DNA of 34,475 bases, from contig DASZJD010000068.1 in NCBI GenBank assembly GCA_035948415.1, positions 1-34,475 of the forward strand, read 5' to 3'. The notes under the pieces were generated by a model, which ran no database searches, was not told the origin of the DNA, and was given only the letters and a program-made list of their open reading frames with translations. Positions within the stretch are counted from its first letter, which is position 1; each line of letters begins with the position of its first letter. Positions 8,053-16,422 of this stretch are shown piece by piece. The translations under genes and the position numbers were made by a program. Origin of the DNA: Acidimicrobiia bacterium. GTDB taxonomy: Bacteria > Actinomycetota > Acidimicrobiia > IMCC26256 > PALSA-555.

Positions 8053-10527
8053 ATGGCGATGACGGCGTCGCTGACCCAGACCGACCGGGGGCAGGTCGAG
8101 CCGCGGCCCGTCCACGGTCACGGCCTCATGGCGAACACCGGCGCGCTGTTCCTGAGCCGCATCATCATCGCCGCGCTCGGGTGGGCCGGGACGATCATCA
8201 TCATCCGGAGCCTCTCCCACACCGCGTGGGGTGAGTACGCCTTCGTCTTCAGCTTCCTGTCGATGCTCGCCATCGTGTCGAACATCGTCAACAGCCGCGT
8301 GGCCCTGCACGGCATCCTCGGCGAGGACAGCGAGCGATTTGCCGGCACGTACGTGTTGCTGCGCGGCGCGCTGGGTCTGCTCGCGTACGTCCTGGCGTTG
8401 GGGTTCGCGGTCGTGGCCGGCTACTCCTCGACGGTCGTCGCGGCGACGGCGGTCGGAGGCATCACCGTGCTCGTGGCGACGCCTTCGGTCGGGCTCGACG
8501 CCATCTTCACGGTGTACATGCGCATGGACCGCGTGGCCGTGGCGGCAGTCCTCGGCCAGGTCGTCCAGTTCCTCCTCACGGGCGCGCTGGCGCTCCTCGG
8601 CGGCACGGTCGTGCTGTTCACGATCCCGGCCGTCGTCTTCGAGGTGGTCGCGATCCTCTGGAAGCTGCGCGGTCTCCGTGGGCTCCAGCGGGTGCGGTAC
8701 GTGCCGGACGTGCGGCGATGGGGCAAGCTGCTCAAGGCCTCGATCCCGATCGCGATCGGCGCCGGCGCCGCGACCTTCTACTACAGCCTCGACTCGGTCA
8801 TGCTGTCGAAGCTCGACACCTTCCGCGCCGTCGGCACGTACGGCATCGCCTACAAGTTCGCCGGCATCGTCGGGTTCCTCCCCTGGGTCCTCTGCGGGGT
8901 CCTCCTCGGCCTCCTGGTGCGCGCCTGGCCGAACCATCCGGACGAGTTCTTCCACGCGCTGCGCCGCGCCACCGCGGCGCTGTTCGTCATCTCCCTGCTG
9001 ATCGTGATCGAGTTCGTGCTGTTCGCTGGACCCGCGATCCGCCTGCTCTACGGCGCCAACTACGCCGCCGCGGCTGGGGCCACGCGACTCGTGATCGGCG
9101 GCGAGTGCCTCGGCTTCTTCACGACCCTCGGCGTCACCGTCTTCGCCGCGGTCGAGCGGAACCGCTTCTACCCCGTCGCGGCCGTCGCCGGGCTGCTGGT
9201 GAACTTCGCGCTGAACCTCGTCGTGATCCCTCGGTACTCGTACCACGGCGCGGCGTGGGTCACGCTCGGCACCGAGCTGCTCGTCGCCACCATCATCTGG
9301 GTGCCGCTGCTGCGGCTCCTCGGTCGCAGCCCGCTCGCGGGCTCGGTGCTCCGAAAGGCCGCCGCGATCGTCGCGGTCACGCTGGCGGTCGGCTACGAAG
9401 CGAACCGCGTCGTCTGGTGGCCGGCCACCGCGGTCCTCATCGCGGTGGTCTTCGTCGTCGGCCTCCACCTGGCGCGGGTCCCGGGCGAGGGTGGGCTCAT
9501 CGCCCTGTTCCGGGACGACGAACCGGGGCCCGTGGGTCCCGCCGGCGATCCGGAGGTCGGCGCCCCGGCCCCGTCCGACCGGGCCGGCGACCGGCGGCCG
9601 GAGGCAGCGAGCACCGGGGCGGCGCGCCCGCGCTCCCGGGGCCTCGCCACGGTCCGCCGGGACGTCGGGCGCGGGACCGGCGCGCTCGCGGCCGCCCGCC
9701 TGCTCGTCGGGGGCTGCGTCCGGGCTCGGGGCGCGGTGGTGCTCGGCTACCACGACGTGCACGACGACCCCGAGCACGTCACCGACCTCCTCGCCGCCCC
9801 GGCCCGCTTTCGCGCTGACCTGCTTCACGCCGAGGCCTGGGGCCTTCGGATCGTCGGCCTCGGCGAGCTGTGCGATCGGGCCGAGGCCGGCGCGCCGCTC
9901 GACGGCCTCGCGGCGGTGTCGTTCGACGACGGCCTGCGGGGCGTCACCGACCACGCGGTGCCGATCCTGCTCGAGCTCGACCTCGCGGCCACGGTCTTCG
10001 CCGTGTCCGGGGCCTCCGGCACCGCGCCGGGGTGGTGGCAGGGGGCCGGGCCGGTCATGACCGACCGGGAGCTCGTCGAGCTGGCGGCCAGCGGCGTCAC
10101 GATCGGCTCGCACAGCGTGACGCACGTCGACCTGCCGAGCCTCGACGACGCCACGCTGGCGCACGAGCTCGCCGACTCTCGGGCCCGGCTCGAGGACCTC
10201 GTCCAAGCGCCCGTCGACCTGCTCGCCTACCCGTACGGCCATCACGACGCCCGGGTGCGCCGCGCCGCCCGCGACGCCGGCTACCGCGCCGCGTTCACGT
10301 TCCTGAACGGACGGTGGACCGGCGACGTCGACCGGTTCCAGATCCCGCGGCTGACCATGAGCGGCCAGTCGACGCGCCGCCTCGCGTACCAGCTGGCCCG
10401 ACCGGCCTCGTCGTGGCCCGACCACCAGCTCGACGCCGTGACCCGCGACGCGCCCGCGCCCGTGACCACCTCCGGACCGTCGAGCGAGCCCGCCGCAGTC
10501 CACGGTCCGCCACCAGCCGAGCCCTAG
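8053..10527 (+). CDS. Wzx-like flippase fused to a CE4 (NodB-type) polysaccharide deacetylase
   Basis: An 824-residue two-domain protein. Residues ~25-475 form a MOP/Wzx polysaccharide flippase with about 14 hydrophobic segments (for example SRIIIAALGWAGTIIIIRSL, FYPVAAVAGLLVNFALNLVV). It would move undecaprenyl-linked repeat units across the membrane. After an ~80-residue Pro/Gly/Asp/Ala-rich linker, residues ~560-790 form a CE4 deacetylase: SFDDG (Asp625, Asp626), HSVTH (His687, His691) and YPYGHHD, the metal-binding and catalytic set. The frame has no stop between domains. With 14 segments both ends would face the cytoplasm, odd for a CE4 enzyme. ATG 8053 is chosen; ATG 8059 and GTG 7990 are alternatives, none with a clear ribosome site. 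The TAG stop overlaps the next gene's -10-like element. Confidence 0.85.
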   Translation: MAMTASLTQTDRGQVEPRPVHGHGLMANTGALFLSRIIIAALGWAGTIIIIRSLSHTAWGEYAFVFSFLSMLAIVSNIVNSRVALHGILGEDSERFAGTYVLLRGALGLLAYVLALGFAVVAGYSSTVVAATAVGGITVLVATPSVGLDAIFTVYMRMDRVAVAAVLGQVVQFLLTGALALLGGTVVLFTIPAVVFEVVAILWKLRGLRGLQRVRYVPDVRRWGKLLKASIPIAIGAGAATFYYSLDSVMLSKLDTFRAVGTYGIAYKFAGIVGFLPWVLCGVLLGLLVRAWPNHPDEFFHALRRATAALFVISLLIVIEFVLFAGPAIRLLYGANYAAAAGATRLVIGGECLGFFTTLGVTVFAAVERNRFYPVAAVAGLLVNFALNLVVIPRYSYHGAAWVTLGTELLVATIIWVPLLRLLGRSPLAGSVLRKAAAIVAVTLAVGYEANRVVWWPATAVLIAVVFVVGLHLARVPGEGGLIALFRDDEPGPVGPAGDPEVGAPAPSDRAGDRRPEAASTGAARPRSRGLATVRRDVGRGTGALAAARLLVGGCVRARGAVVLGYHDVHDDPEHVTDLLAAPARFRADLLHAEAWGLRIVGLGELCDRAEAGAPLDGLAAVSFDDGLRGVTDHAVPILLELDLAATVFAVSGASGTAPGWWQGAGPVMTDRELVELAASGVTIGSHSVTHVDLPSLDDATLAHELADSRARLEDLVQAPVDLLAYPYGHHDARVRRAARDAGYRAAFTFLNGRWTGDVDRFQIPRLTMSGQSTRRLAYQLARPASSWPDHQLDAVTRDAPAPVTTSGPSSEPAAVHGPPPAEP

Positions 10528-10530
10528 GAT
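10525..10530 (+). promoter_or_regulatory. -10-like element overlapping a stop codon, for wzz/BY-kinase gene
   Basis: TAGGAT begins with the TAG stop of the upstream flippase-deacetylase gene and ends 10 nt before the ATG at 10541. There is no ribosome site, so a leaderless or near-leaderless transcript is possible. Confidence 0.4.
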
Positions 10531-10540
10531 TCGCCGCCAC

Positions 10541-11980
10541 ATGGACCTCATCGAGCACTTCCGCGTCATTGGCCACAACTGGTGGCGGATCTTGCTCGTG
10601 TCGGCCGTCGTGGCCGGAGCCGCCTACGCCTGGAGCTCGCAGAAGGCGAGCGTGTACCAGGCGAACGCGTTCCTGAACGTCACCGCCGGTGGTTCGCAGA
10701 ACGGCACCGTCTCGGCGAAGGACCAGACCCCGTTCCTCGCCTCGACGTACGCGCAGCTCGCCACGACGAAGCCGGTGCTGGCGCGAGCGGCGCAGCGGAG
10801 CGGCCTCGCGATCAGCGAGAAGACGGCCGAATCGCGGGTCAGCGCGTCGGCGTCGAACGGGCTCGGGTTCGTGACGATCACCGCGAAGGGACCGCATCCG
10901 GAGGACGCCAGCCGCCTCGCCAACGCGGTCGCGCAGTCGCTGATCGTCGCCGTGAACGCCCAGCAGGACCAGGCGATCCGGGAGGACCTGGCGCCGGTCA
11001 ACCAGCAGATCCAGGGCCTGCAGTCCCAGCTCAACGTGCTCGCTGCCGACGCGTCCCAGCGCAGCGACCTCCAGGCCCGCTACACCGCGCTGCTGCAAGC
11101 CGCGGTGGCTCGGCAGACGGCACCCCGGGACCGCGTCGACGTGGTGTCTCCGGCGGCGGCGCCGAGCGGCCGGATCTCGCCGAAGCCGATCACGAACTCG
11201 GTGCTGGCGTTCGTGATCGCGATCATCATCACGGCCGAGCTCAGCGTGGCCCTGCGGGCGTGGGGGGACCGGTTCTCGGCCGCCGAAGACCCGGAGGAGG
11301 TGGCCCGCTTCGTCGGGCTCCCGCTGCTGGCGGCGGTGCCGGCCGGGTCCGAGCACGAGTTCATCGAGGCCTTCCGGACCCTCCGCACCAACCTCTTGGT
11401 GCTGCCGCGCGCCGACCGGCCGCGCTCGGTGGCCATCGTCAGCGAGAACGCCAACGCCGGCAAGTCGCTTGTCTGCATCAACCTGGCGCGCTCGGCGGTG
11501 GGGCTCGAGAACCAGGTCGTGCTCATCGACGCCGACATGCGCCGCCCCTCGCTGCATCACCAGCTGCACGTGCCGCTCCAGCCGGGTCTCAGCGAGGTCC
11601 TGAACGGGCGCGACGTCGACGCCGCGCTGCACGAGGTCGGCGCCACCCCGGACCTGCGCGTCCTGCCGAGCGGTTCACCGTCGAAGGACCCGGCCGGCGT
11701 GCTGAGCGGCCGCAGCTTCGGCCGGCTGGTCCAAGCCTTCGCCGGTCCCCGACAGCTCGTCGTGGTCGACACGCCCCCGGCCCGGCTCTTCGCCGACGCC
11801 CTCAACGTCTCGGCGCAATGCGACGCCACCGTGTTCGTGGTCGACGTGAAGACGAGTCGGCGTCGCAGCGTCCGCCGCTCGATCGACTCCTTCCAACGGT
11901 CGGGCGCCACGGTGGTCGGCGTGGTGGTGAACCGGGTCGCGGCCCGCCCGGCCGACCACTACTACGAGTACGCCCGCTGA
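10541..11980 (+). CDS. Polysaccharide co-polymerase with BY-kinase-like domain (Wzz/CpsD fusion)
   Basis: A 479-residue membrane protein. The N-terminus has the Wzz pattern: a short cytoplasmic part, TM1 (WWRILLVSAVVAGAAYAW), an extracytoplasmic coiled region, and TM2 (SVLAFVIAIIITAELSVAL) around residues 219-237. The C-terminal cytoplasmic part is a BY-kinase-type ATPase: EAFRTLRTNLL, P-loop at residues 301-309, Walker A' IDADMRR (Asp330, Asp332) and Walker B VVVDTPP (Asp410). Such proteins set chain length and phosphorylate their own Tyr cluster. Two features are unusual. The P-loop reads SENANAGKS, whereas most family members have a PGEGKS-like core, and the C-terminal Tyr cluster has only three tyrosines (YYEY). 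Kinase activity is therefore likely but not certain. The nearby tyrosine phosphatase fits as its partner. Confidence 0.88.
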   Translation: MDLIEHFRVIGHNWWRILLVSAVVAGAAYAWSSQKASVYQANAFLNVTAGGSQNGTVSAKDQTPFLASTYAQLATTKPVLARAAQRSGLAISEKTAESRVSASASNGLGFVTITAKGPHPEDASRLANAVAQSLIVAVNAQQDQAIREDLAPVNQQIQGLQSQLNVLAADASQRSDLQARYTALLQAAVARQTAPRDRVDVVSPAAAPSGRISPKPITNSVLAFVIAIIITAELSVALRAWGDRFSAAEDPEEVARFVGLPLLAAVPAGSEHEFIEAFRTLRTNLLVLPRADRPRSVAIVSENANAGKSLVCINLARSAVGLENQVVLIDADMRRPSLHHQLHVPLQPGLSEVLNGRDVDAALHEVGATPDLRVLPSGSPSKDPAGVLSGRSFGRLVQAFAGPRQLVVVDTPPARLFADALNVSAQCDATVFVVDVKTSRRRSVRRSIDSFQRSGATVVGVVVNRVAARPADHYYEYAR

Positions 11981-12003
11981 TCCACCGCCCGCTACGGGTG
12001 GAT
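11980..12003. terminator. Hairpin between convergent genes
   Basis: ATCCACC and GGTGGAT form a 7-bp stem around a 10-nt loop. It starts at the last base of the plus-strand stop (11978-11980), and the minus-strand stop (11992-11994) lies in the loop. There is no T-tract, so it may be a bidirectional terminator or an RNA-stabilising end. Confidence 0.35.
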
Positions 12004-13119
12004 GTCGCTGGTGAAGGTCGCCATCGCCGGCTTCGGGCTGCCGTCGTTGTGGAGGAGCCCGAAGTTGTCCTCGCGGTTGGTGAGGTCGGTGCCCTGGTCG
12101 CGGAGCCCGTAGTAGAAGAACGGCCCGGTGAACGAGGCCCAGTTGCTCCACCCCTGGAGGTACTCGGTCACGAACTGCGCCTGCGTCGCCTCGCTGACCG
12201 CGTTGGCGGAGGTGCCGGTCCAGGCGCCGGCCTCGGTCCCCCACACGAGCTTGCCGGCGTCACCGTTGTTGACCATGACGTTGTGGACATCGACGGTCTG
12301 CTGGAAGGCGTTCCAGGACGCGACGGTGGACGGCCCGTACGGCATGCCGGTGTAGGGGTGGTGCGCGACGGCGTCGAAGGCGCCGCCGCCGCCGTCGGCG
12401 TAGATCGCCTGCAGCCAGGCCGCCGGCGCGTCGGCGCCGTCCATCGGGCTCGTCCCGCCGGTCATCACGGTGGCGCCGGGATCCACGGCCTTGATCGCCG
12501 CGTCGGCGCGGCGCAGGAGCACGGTGTAGGCGGCGGGGTCCGGGCTCGGCTGCCAGAACGCCGGGTTGTTCGGCTCGTTCCAGATCTCGTAGGCCTGGAC
12601 GCCCTGCGCCCCGTAGCGCTGGGCGGCGGCCCGGGCGTACGCGGCGAAGTCATCGGGGTTGGTCGGCGGGTTCTTGTCGGTCGTGCCGCCCGGGCGGGCC
12701 CACGCCGGCGTGTAGGCCAGCGTGGCCAGCACCTTCAGGCCCCGGGCCCGGGCCGCCGCCACGCCGCGGTCCAGCACGGCCCAGTTCCAGGCGTTGGGGC
12801 CGTTGCCCTGCACGGCGCTCCAGTCGAAGTCGAACCGAACCCAGGTCGCCCCGGTGGCGCGGATGGCGTCGAAGTCGGCCGCCAGCTGGGCGTCGCTCTC
12901 CCAGAGCGGGTTGTAGGCCTCGGCCAGCCCGACCCGACTCCCGGCGATCACGCCGCCCGACGCGCTCGTCGGCGGCGGGGGAGCGGGGGCGGGCGGCGGG
13001 CCCGGGGCGGGCCCGAACGGCCCGCAGGCGCCGAGCAGGAGGGCGCCGGCCACGGGAGCGACCGCGAGCCAGACCCGTCGACGTCGGCCCGACCGTGCCC
13101 GCCTCCGCCAAACCGCCAC
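11992..13119 (-). CDS. Lipoprotein glycoside hydrolase, GH39/GH5-like (PslG-like)
   Basis: A 375-residue predicted lipoprotein. A basic n-region and hydrophobic core run into the lipobox LLGAC with Cys32, followed by a Pro-rich tether (residues 34-50). The rest is a clan-A-type TIM barrel: WVRFDFDWSAVQ, LKVLATLAYTPAWA, YEIWNEPN with Glu182 as the likely acid/base, HHPYTG, and VWGTEAG with Glu296 as the likely nucleophile. In Pseudomonas the GH39 enzyme PslG trims or releases exopolysaccharide made by a similar machine, and this enzyme probably cleaves or edits the local polymer on the outer face. It is encoded opposite to the biosynthetic genes and converges on the wzz/BY-kinase gene with 11 bp between stops. 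The GTG at 13119 is the only start that keeps the signal peptide. Confidence 0.82.
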   Translation of the reverse strand: MAVWRRRARSGRRRRVWLAVAPVAGALLLGACGPFGPAPGPPPAPAPPPPTSASGGVIAGSRVGLAEAYNPLWESDAQLAADFDAIRATGATWVRFDFDWSAVQGNGPNAWNWAVLDRGVAAARARGLKVLATLAYTPAWARPGGTTDKNPPTNPDDFAAYARAAAQRYGAQGVQAYEIWNEPNNPAFWQPSPDPAAYTVLLRRADAAIKAVDPGATVMTGGTSPMDGADAPAAWLQAIYADGGGGAFDAVAHHPYTGMPYGPSTVASWNAFQQTVDVHNVMVNNGDAGKLVWGTEAGAWTGTSANAVSEATQAQFVTEYLQGWSNWASFTGPFFYYGLRDQGTDLTNREDNFGLLHNDGSPKPAMATFTSDIHP

Positions 13120-13196
13120 AAATAGTGATGTCGGGCCCCCCGGCAGCCACCTTGAGTGACATTCGGGGCCGGCGCCGCCGGAGCCGGCCTCGGCCG

Positions 13197-13856
13197 GTGG
13201 CGGGCCGGGGCGCGGAGCGGGCTCCGTACACTCCGCCCATCCGCGTCCTCGTCCTCTGCACCGCCAACGTCTGTCGGTCCCCGATGGCCGCCGGCCTCCT
13301 CGCCCAGCGGCTCGAGGAGCGCGGCGTCGACGTCGAGGTGGCGTCGGCCGGCCGCCTCCCCGGGGGGCGCCCGTCGACCCCCGAGAACGTGGCGGTCATG
13401 CGCCGGCGCGGCGTCGACCTCGCCGGCCACCGCAGCCGGGCCGCCACGCCCGCCGACGTTCGGGACGCGGACCTTGTCCTCGGGATGGCCCGCGAGCACG
13501 TGCGGGACGCCGTCACCCTGGCCCCGGAGTCGCTGCCCCGGGCGTTCACGCTCAAAGAGCTGGTCCGCCGGGGCGAGGCGATCGGGCCGCGCCGGGCCAC
13601 CGAGCCCCTCGACGGCTGGCTGGCCCGGGCCGCGGCCGGTCGCCGCGCTGCGGACCTGCTCGGGTCGTCGGCCGACGACGACGTGCCCGACCCGATCGGC
13701 GCGCCGATCGCCCGCTACGAGAGCGTGGCGGCCGAGGTGACGGCGCTCGTGACGCGCGCCGTCGAGCTGGCGTGGCCCGAGTCCCCGCGGGGGCCGGGCG
13801 GCCGCGACGACGCGATGGGTCCGAGCGACCGGGCCGGCCGCCCCGACGGCCGTTGA
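13197..13856 (+). CDS. Low-molecular-weight protein-tyrosine phosphatase
   Basis: The phosphate-binding loop CTANVCRSP (C-x5-R-S) follows the first strand IRVLVL, and the late DPIG element supplies the general-acid Asp, as in LMW-PTP/Wzb/YwlE enzymes. These dephosphorylate protein tyrosine (or arginine). Next to a polysaccharide locus with a BY-kinase, the natural substrate is the kinase Tyr cluster. Family members start only a few residues before the first strand, which here falls on ATC 13239. I give the nearest upstream canonical codon, GTG 13197, as a conservative start (219 residues); ATG 13128 and the in-frame start at 13095 are further out. The C-terminal ~35 residues are Gly/Arg/Asp-rich and look disordered. 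The gene also sits upstream of glyA, a common actinobacterial neighbourhood. Confidence 0.8.
   Translation: MAGRGAERAPYTPPIRVLVLCTANVCRSPMAAGLLAQRLEERGVDVEVASAGRLPGGRPSTPENVAVMRRRGVDLAGHRSRAATPADVRDADLVLGMAREHVRDAVTLAPESLPRAFTLKELVRRGEAIGPRRATEPLDGWLARAAAGRRAADLLGSSADDDVPDPIGAPIARYESVAAEVTALVTRAVELAWPESPRGPGGRDDAMGPSDRAGRPDGR
13227..13232 (+). promoter_or_regulatory. -10-like element inside the annotated start region of the phosphatase gene
   Basis: TACACT, the best -10 match among the leaderless candidates, lies 6 nt before an in-frame ATC at 13239. That ATC is where low-molecular-weight phosphatases normally begin. If this is the promoter, upstream GTG and ATG codons are not transcribed from it. 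Confidence 0.45.
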
Positions 13857-13908
13857 CGCGCCGGGGTCGTGCCCGGTCCGGCACCCGGGCGCAGCGAGGG
13901 CCCGCCAG

Positions 13909-13914
13909 TACGCT
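13909..13914 (+). promoter_or_regulatory. -10-like element for leaderless glyA
   Basis: TACGCT lies 7 nt before GTG 13922 and is identical to the element before the wzy gene. No Shine-Dalgarno sequence is present and I see no -35. Confidence 0.45.
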
Positions 13915-13921
13915 GGACGCC

Positions 13922-15178
13922 GTGCCCAGCCGGTCCCGAGCCCTCGAGGCAACCGATCCGGCAATCGCCGACGTCATCGCCCGGGAGCTCGAGCGTCAGA
14001 ACACGACGATCCAGCTCATCGCGTCCGAGAACTTCGCGTCCCCCGCGGTGCTCGCCGCCCAAGGCTCGGTGCTGACCAACAAGTACTCGGAGGGGTACCC
14101 GGGCAAGCGCTACTACGGCGGCAACGCCGTCGTCGACGAGGCCGAGCAGCTGGCGCGGACCCGGGCGTGCGACCTCTTCGGCGCCGAGCACGCCAACGTC
14201 CAGCCCCACGCGGGCGCGAACGCCAACCTCGCCGCCTACCTCGCCCTGCTCGACCCCGGCGACGTCGTGATGGGGATGCGCCTCGACCAGGGCGGCCATC
14301 TCACCCACGGCTCCCCGGTCAACTTCAGCGGTCGCCTCTACCGCTTCGTCGCCTACGGGGTGGACGACACCACCGAGACGATCGACTACGAGGCCGTGGC
14401 GGCGCTCGCTCGGGCCGAGCGCCCGAAGCTGCTGGTGGCGGGGGCCACCGCGTACCCGAGGCTCATCGACTTCGACGCCTTCCGGGCCATCGCCGACGAC
14501 GTCGGGGCGTTGCTGCTCGTCGACGCCGCCCACATCGCGGGGCTCATCGCCGGCGGCGTCCACCCGTCGCCCGTCCCGGTCGCCGACGTGGTGACCTTCA
14601 CCACCCACAAGACCCTCCGGGGACCGCGCGCCGGCGGGATCCTCTGCAAGGAGCGGTACGCCGCCGCGATCGACAAGGCCGTGTTTCCCGGGCTCCAGGG
14701 CGGGCCGCTCATGCACGTCATCGCGGCGAAGGCGGTCGCCTTCCACGAGGCCGCCCAGCCCGCGTTCCGCGACTACGCGGCCCAGATCGTCCGCAACGCC
14801 CAGGCCCTGGCCGACGCGCTCGCCGACGAGGGCTTCCGGATCGTGTCGGGCGGGACCGAGAACCACCTGCTGCTCGTCGACCTCCGGCCCTTCGGCGTCA
14901 CCGGGAAGGTGGCCCAGGAGGCGCTCGACGCCGCGGGGATCACGTGCAACAAGAACGCCATCCCCAACGACCCCGAGAAGCCGTTCGTGACGAGCGGGCT
15001 CCGGCTCGGGACCGCCGCGAGCACGACGGCGGGGATGGGGGAGCCGGAGATGGGCGAGGTCGCCACGCTGATCGCCCGCGTGCTGCGGTCCGTCGGCGAC
15101 GAGCAGGTGTCGGCCGAGGTGCGCGAGGCCAGCAACCGGCTCTGCTCGAAGTTCACGCCGTACCCCGATCTGGGCTGA
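13922..15178 (+). CDS. glyA: Serine hydroxymethyltransferase
   Basis: A 418-residue cytoplasmic PLP enzyme that interconverts serine and glycine, loading one-carbon units on tetrahydrofolate. Family hallmarks are all present: [52 protein letters not shown], and [11 protein letters not shown] with Lys230 as the PLP lysine. The ending [10 protein letters not shown]...CSKFTPYP is also typical. The length matches the family. GTG 13922 is chosen because it directly follows the -10-like TACGCT and gives the usual short N-terminal extension before [12 protein letters not shown]. The wecA-like gene starts 6 bp after the stop, so the two are probably co-transcribed. Confidence 0.97.
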   Translation: MPSRSRALEATDPAIADVIARELERQNTTIQLIASENFASPAVLAAQGSVLTNKYSEGYPGKRYYGGNAVVDEAEQLARTRACDLFGAEHANVQPHAGANANLAAYLALLDPGDVVMGMRLDQGGHLTHGSPVNFSGRLYRFVAYGVDDTTETIDYEAVAALARAERPKLLVAGATAYPRLIDFDAFRAIADDVGALLLVDAAHIAGLIAGGVHPSPVPVADVVTFTTHKTLRGPRAGGILCKERYAAAIDKAVFPGLQGGPLMHVIAAKAVAFHEAAQPAFRDYAAQIVRNAQALADALADEGFRIVSGGTENHLLLVDLRPFGVTGKVAQEALDAAGITCNKNAIPNDPEKPFVTSGLRLGTAASTTAGMGEPEMGEVATLIARVLRSVGDEQVSAEVREASNRLCSKFTPYPDLG

Positions 15179-15184
15179 GCCCTC

Positions 15185-16345
15185 GTGCTCGGCTACTCGA
15201 TCGTCGGGGCGGTTGGGGCCAGCACCACCTTCATCCTGGCCTTCCTGATGCGGTGGCTGGCACCACGGATCGGGGCCATGGCGACGCCGGGCACCCGCAG
15301 CGTGCACGCCGAACCGATCCCGTCGCTGGGCGGCGCCGCGATGTTCGGCGGGTTCCTCGCCGCGATGGCGGTCGCCTCGCAGCTCAACCAGTTCCAAGGG
15401 ATGTTCGCCGACTCGTCCGAGCCCCTCGGCATCCTGCTCGGTGCCGGGGTGATGTTCCTCGTCGGCGCGGTCGACGACCTGCGGGAGGTCTCCCCACCGG
15501 CGAAGGTCGCCGGCCAGATCCTGAGCGCCAGCCTCCTGTCGCTCTTCGGCGTGACGATGCTGTACTTCCGCGTCCCCTTCGCCAGTTACCAGTACATCGT
15601 CCTGTCCCCGGACCTGGCGCCGCTCGTCACCGTCGTCGCGGTCGTGCTGCTCGCCAACGCGCTGAACCTCATCGACGGCCTCGACGGGCTCGCGGCCGGG
15701 ATCGTGCTGATCGCCGGGACGGCGATGTTCCTGTACGCCGACCGCCTCTTCAAGGCGGGGCTGCTCGAGGGCTCGAACATCGGCCCGCTCATCGCCGTCA
15801 TCGCGGTGGCCGTCTGCGCCGGGTTCCTGCCCCACAACTTCAACCCCGCCCGCATCTTCATGGGCGACGCGGGCGCCATGTTCCTCGGGCTGCTGATGGC
15901 GGTGACCACGATCACGATCGGGGGCCGCACCGCCGACGAGTTCAGCGGTCAGACCTACTTCTTCTTCGCGCCCCTCCTCATCCCGATCGTGATCCTGGCC
16001 GTCCCGGTGGTGGACACGGCGTTCTCGTTCGTCCGGCGGGCGGCCGCTCGCCGTCGGGTCTTCGTCGCCGACCGGGAGCACCTCCACCACCGGCTCATGC
16101 GCCTCGGCCACGGGCCCCGTCGCTCGGTGGTCATCCTGTGGCTCTGGACCGCGCTGCTCTCGGCGGTGGCCCTGATCCCCACCTACACGAACCGCGGCAA
16201 CGCCCTCGTGCCCCTCGCCCTGGCCGGTCTGGCGCTCCTCCTCTTCACCTACTTCCATCCCGGTCTCCGCAGCGCCCGACCGGAGCCCCCCGAGGACGTC
16301 ATCGACCTGGAGGAGCGGCGGCGGGCCGCCGGCCAGGCCCAGTAG
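15185..16345 (+). CDS. wecA: WecA/TagO-type UDP-sugar:undecaprenyl-phosphate phospho-sugar transferase
   Basis: A 386-residue polytopic membrane enzyme of the MraY/WecA superfamily that transfers GlcNAc-1-phosphate (or a similar sugar phosphate) to a polyprenyl phosphate. Motifs in order are HAEPIPSLGGAAMF near residue 40, the Asp-Asp pair in VDDLREVSPPAK, NALNLIDGLDGLAAG, FNPARIFMGDAGAMFLG and the HLHHRL loop, with about ten or eleven membrane segments. This matches the rfe/wecA gene next to the atp operon in mycobacteria, where it starts cell-wall linker synthesis. It is a different initiation enzyme from the WbaP-like one at the window start, so two lipid-linked glycan pathways coexist. 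The GTG at 15185 lies 6 bp after the glyA stop. Confidence 0.92.
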   Translation: MLGYSIVGAVGASTTFILAFLMRWLAPRIGAMATPGTRSVHAEPIPSLGGAAMFGGFLAAMAVASQLNQFQGMFADSSEPLGILLGAGVMFLVGAVDDLREVSPPAKVAGQILSASLLSLFGVTMLYFRVPFASYQYIVLSPDLAPLVTVVAVVLLANALNLIDGLDGLAAGIVLIAGTAMFLYADRLFKAGLLEGSNIGPLIAVIAVAVCAGFLPHNFNPARIFMGDAGAMFLGLLMAVTTITIGGRTADEFSGQTYFFFAPLLIPIVILAVPVVDTAFSFVRRAAARRRVFVADREHLHHRLMRLGHGPRRSVVILWLWTALLSAVALIPTYTNRGNALVPLALAGLALLLFTYFHPGLRSARPEPPEDVIDLEERRRAAGQAQ

Positions 16346-16355
16346 GGCCACGGAG

Positions 16356-16384
16356 TTGACCGGCCCGGGGCCGTCCGGTACTTT
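16356..16384 (+). promoter_or_regulatory. Sigma70-type promoter of the atp operon
   Basis: TTGACC (16356-16361) and TACTTT (16379-16384) are separated by 17 bp, the best two-box promoter in the window. Initiation would be near 16391, giving a ~58-nt leader before atpZ. It starts 11 bp after the wecA stop. Confidence 0.7.
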
Positions 16385-16402
16385 GAGAAAGAATTCACAA
16401 GC

Positions 16403-16422
16403 GCCCGGTTCTCGAGCCGGGC
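16403..16422 (+). other. Leader stem-loop upstream of atpZ
   Basis: GCCCGGTT and AGCCGGGC pair over 8 bp (one G-T) around the tetraloop CTCG. It lies between the predicted start site and the ribosome site (GAGGGAG, about 16434-16440). It could stabilise or regulate the ATP synthase mRNA. Confidence 0.4.

Noticed and set aside
8053-10527. Two separate genes, flippase and deacetylase
   Set aside because: The frame is continuous with no stop in the linker; internal GTG codons exist, but no ribosome site or -10 element like those of neighbouring genes precedes them.
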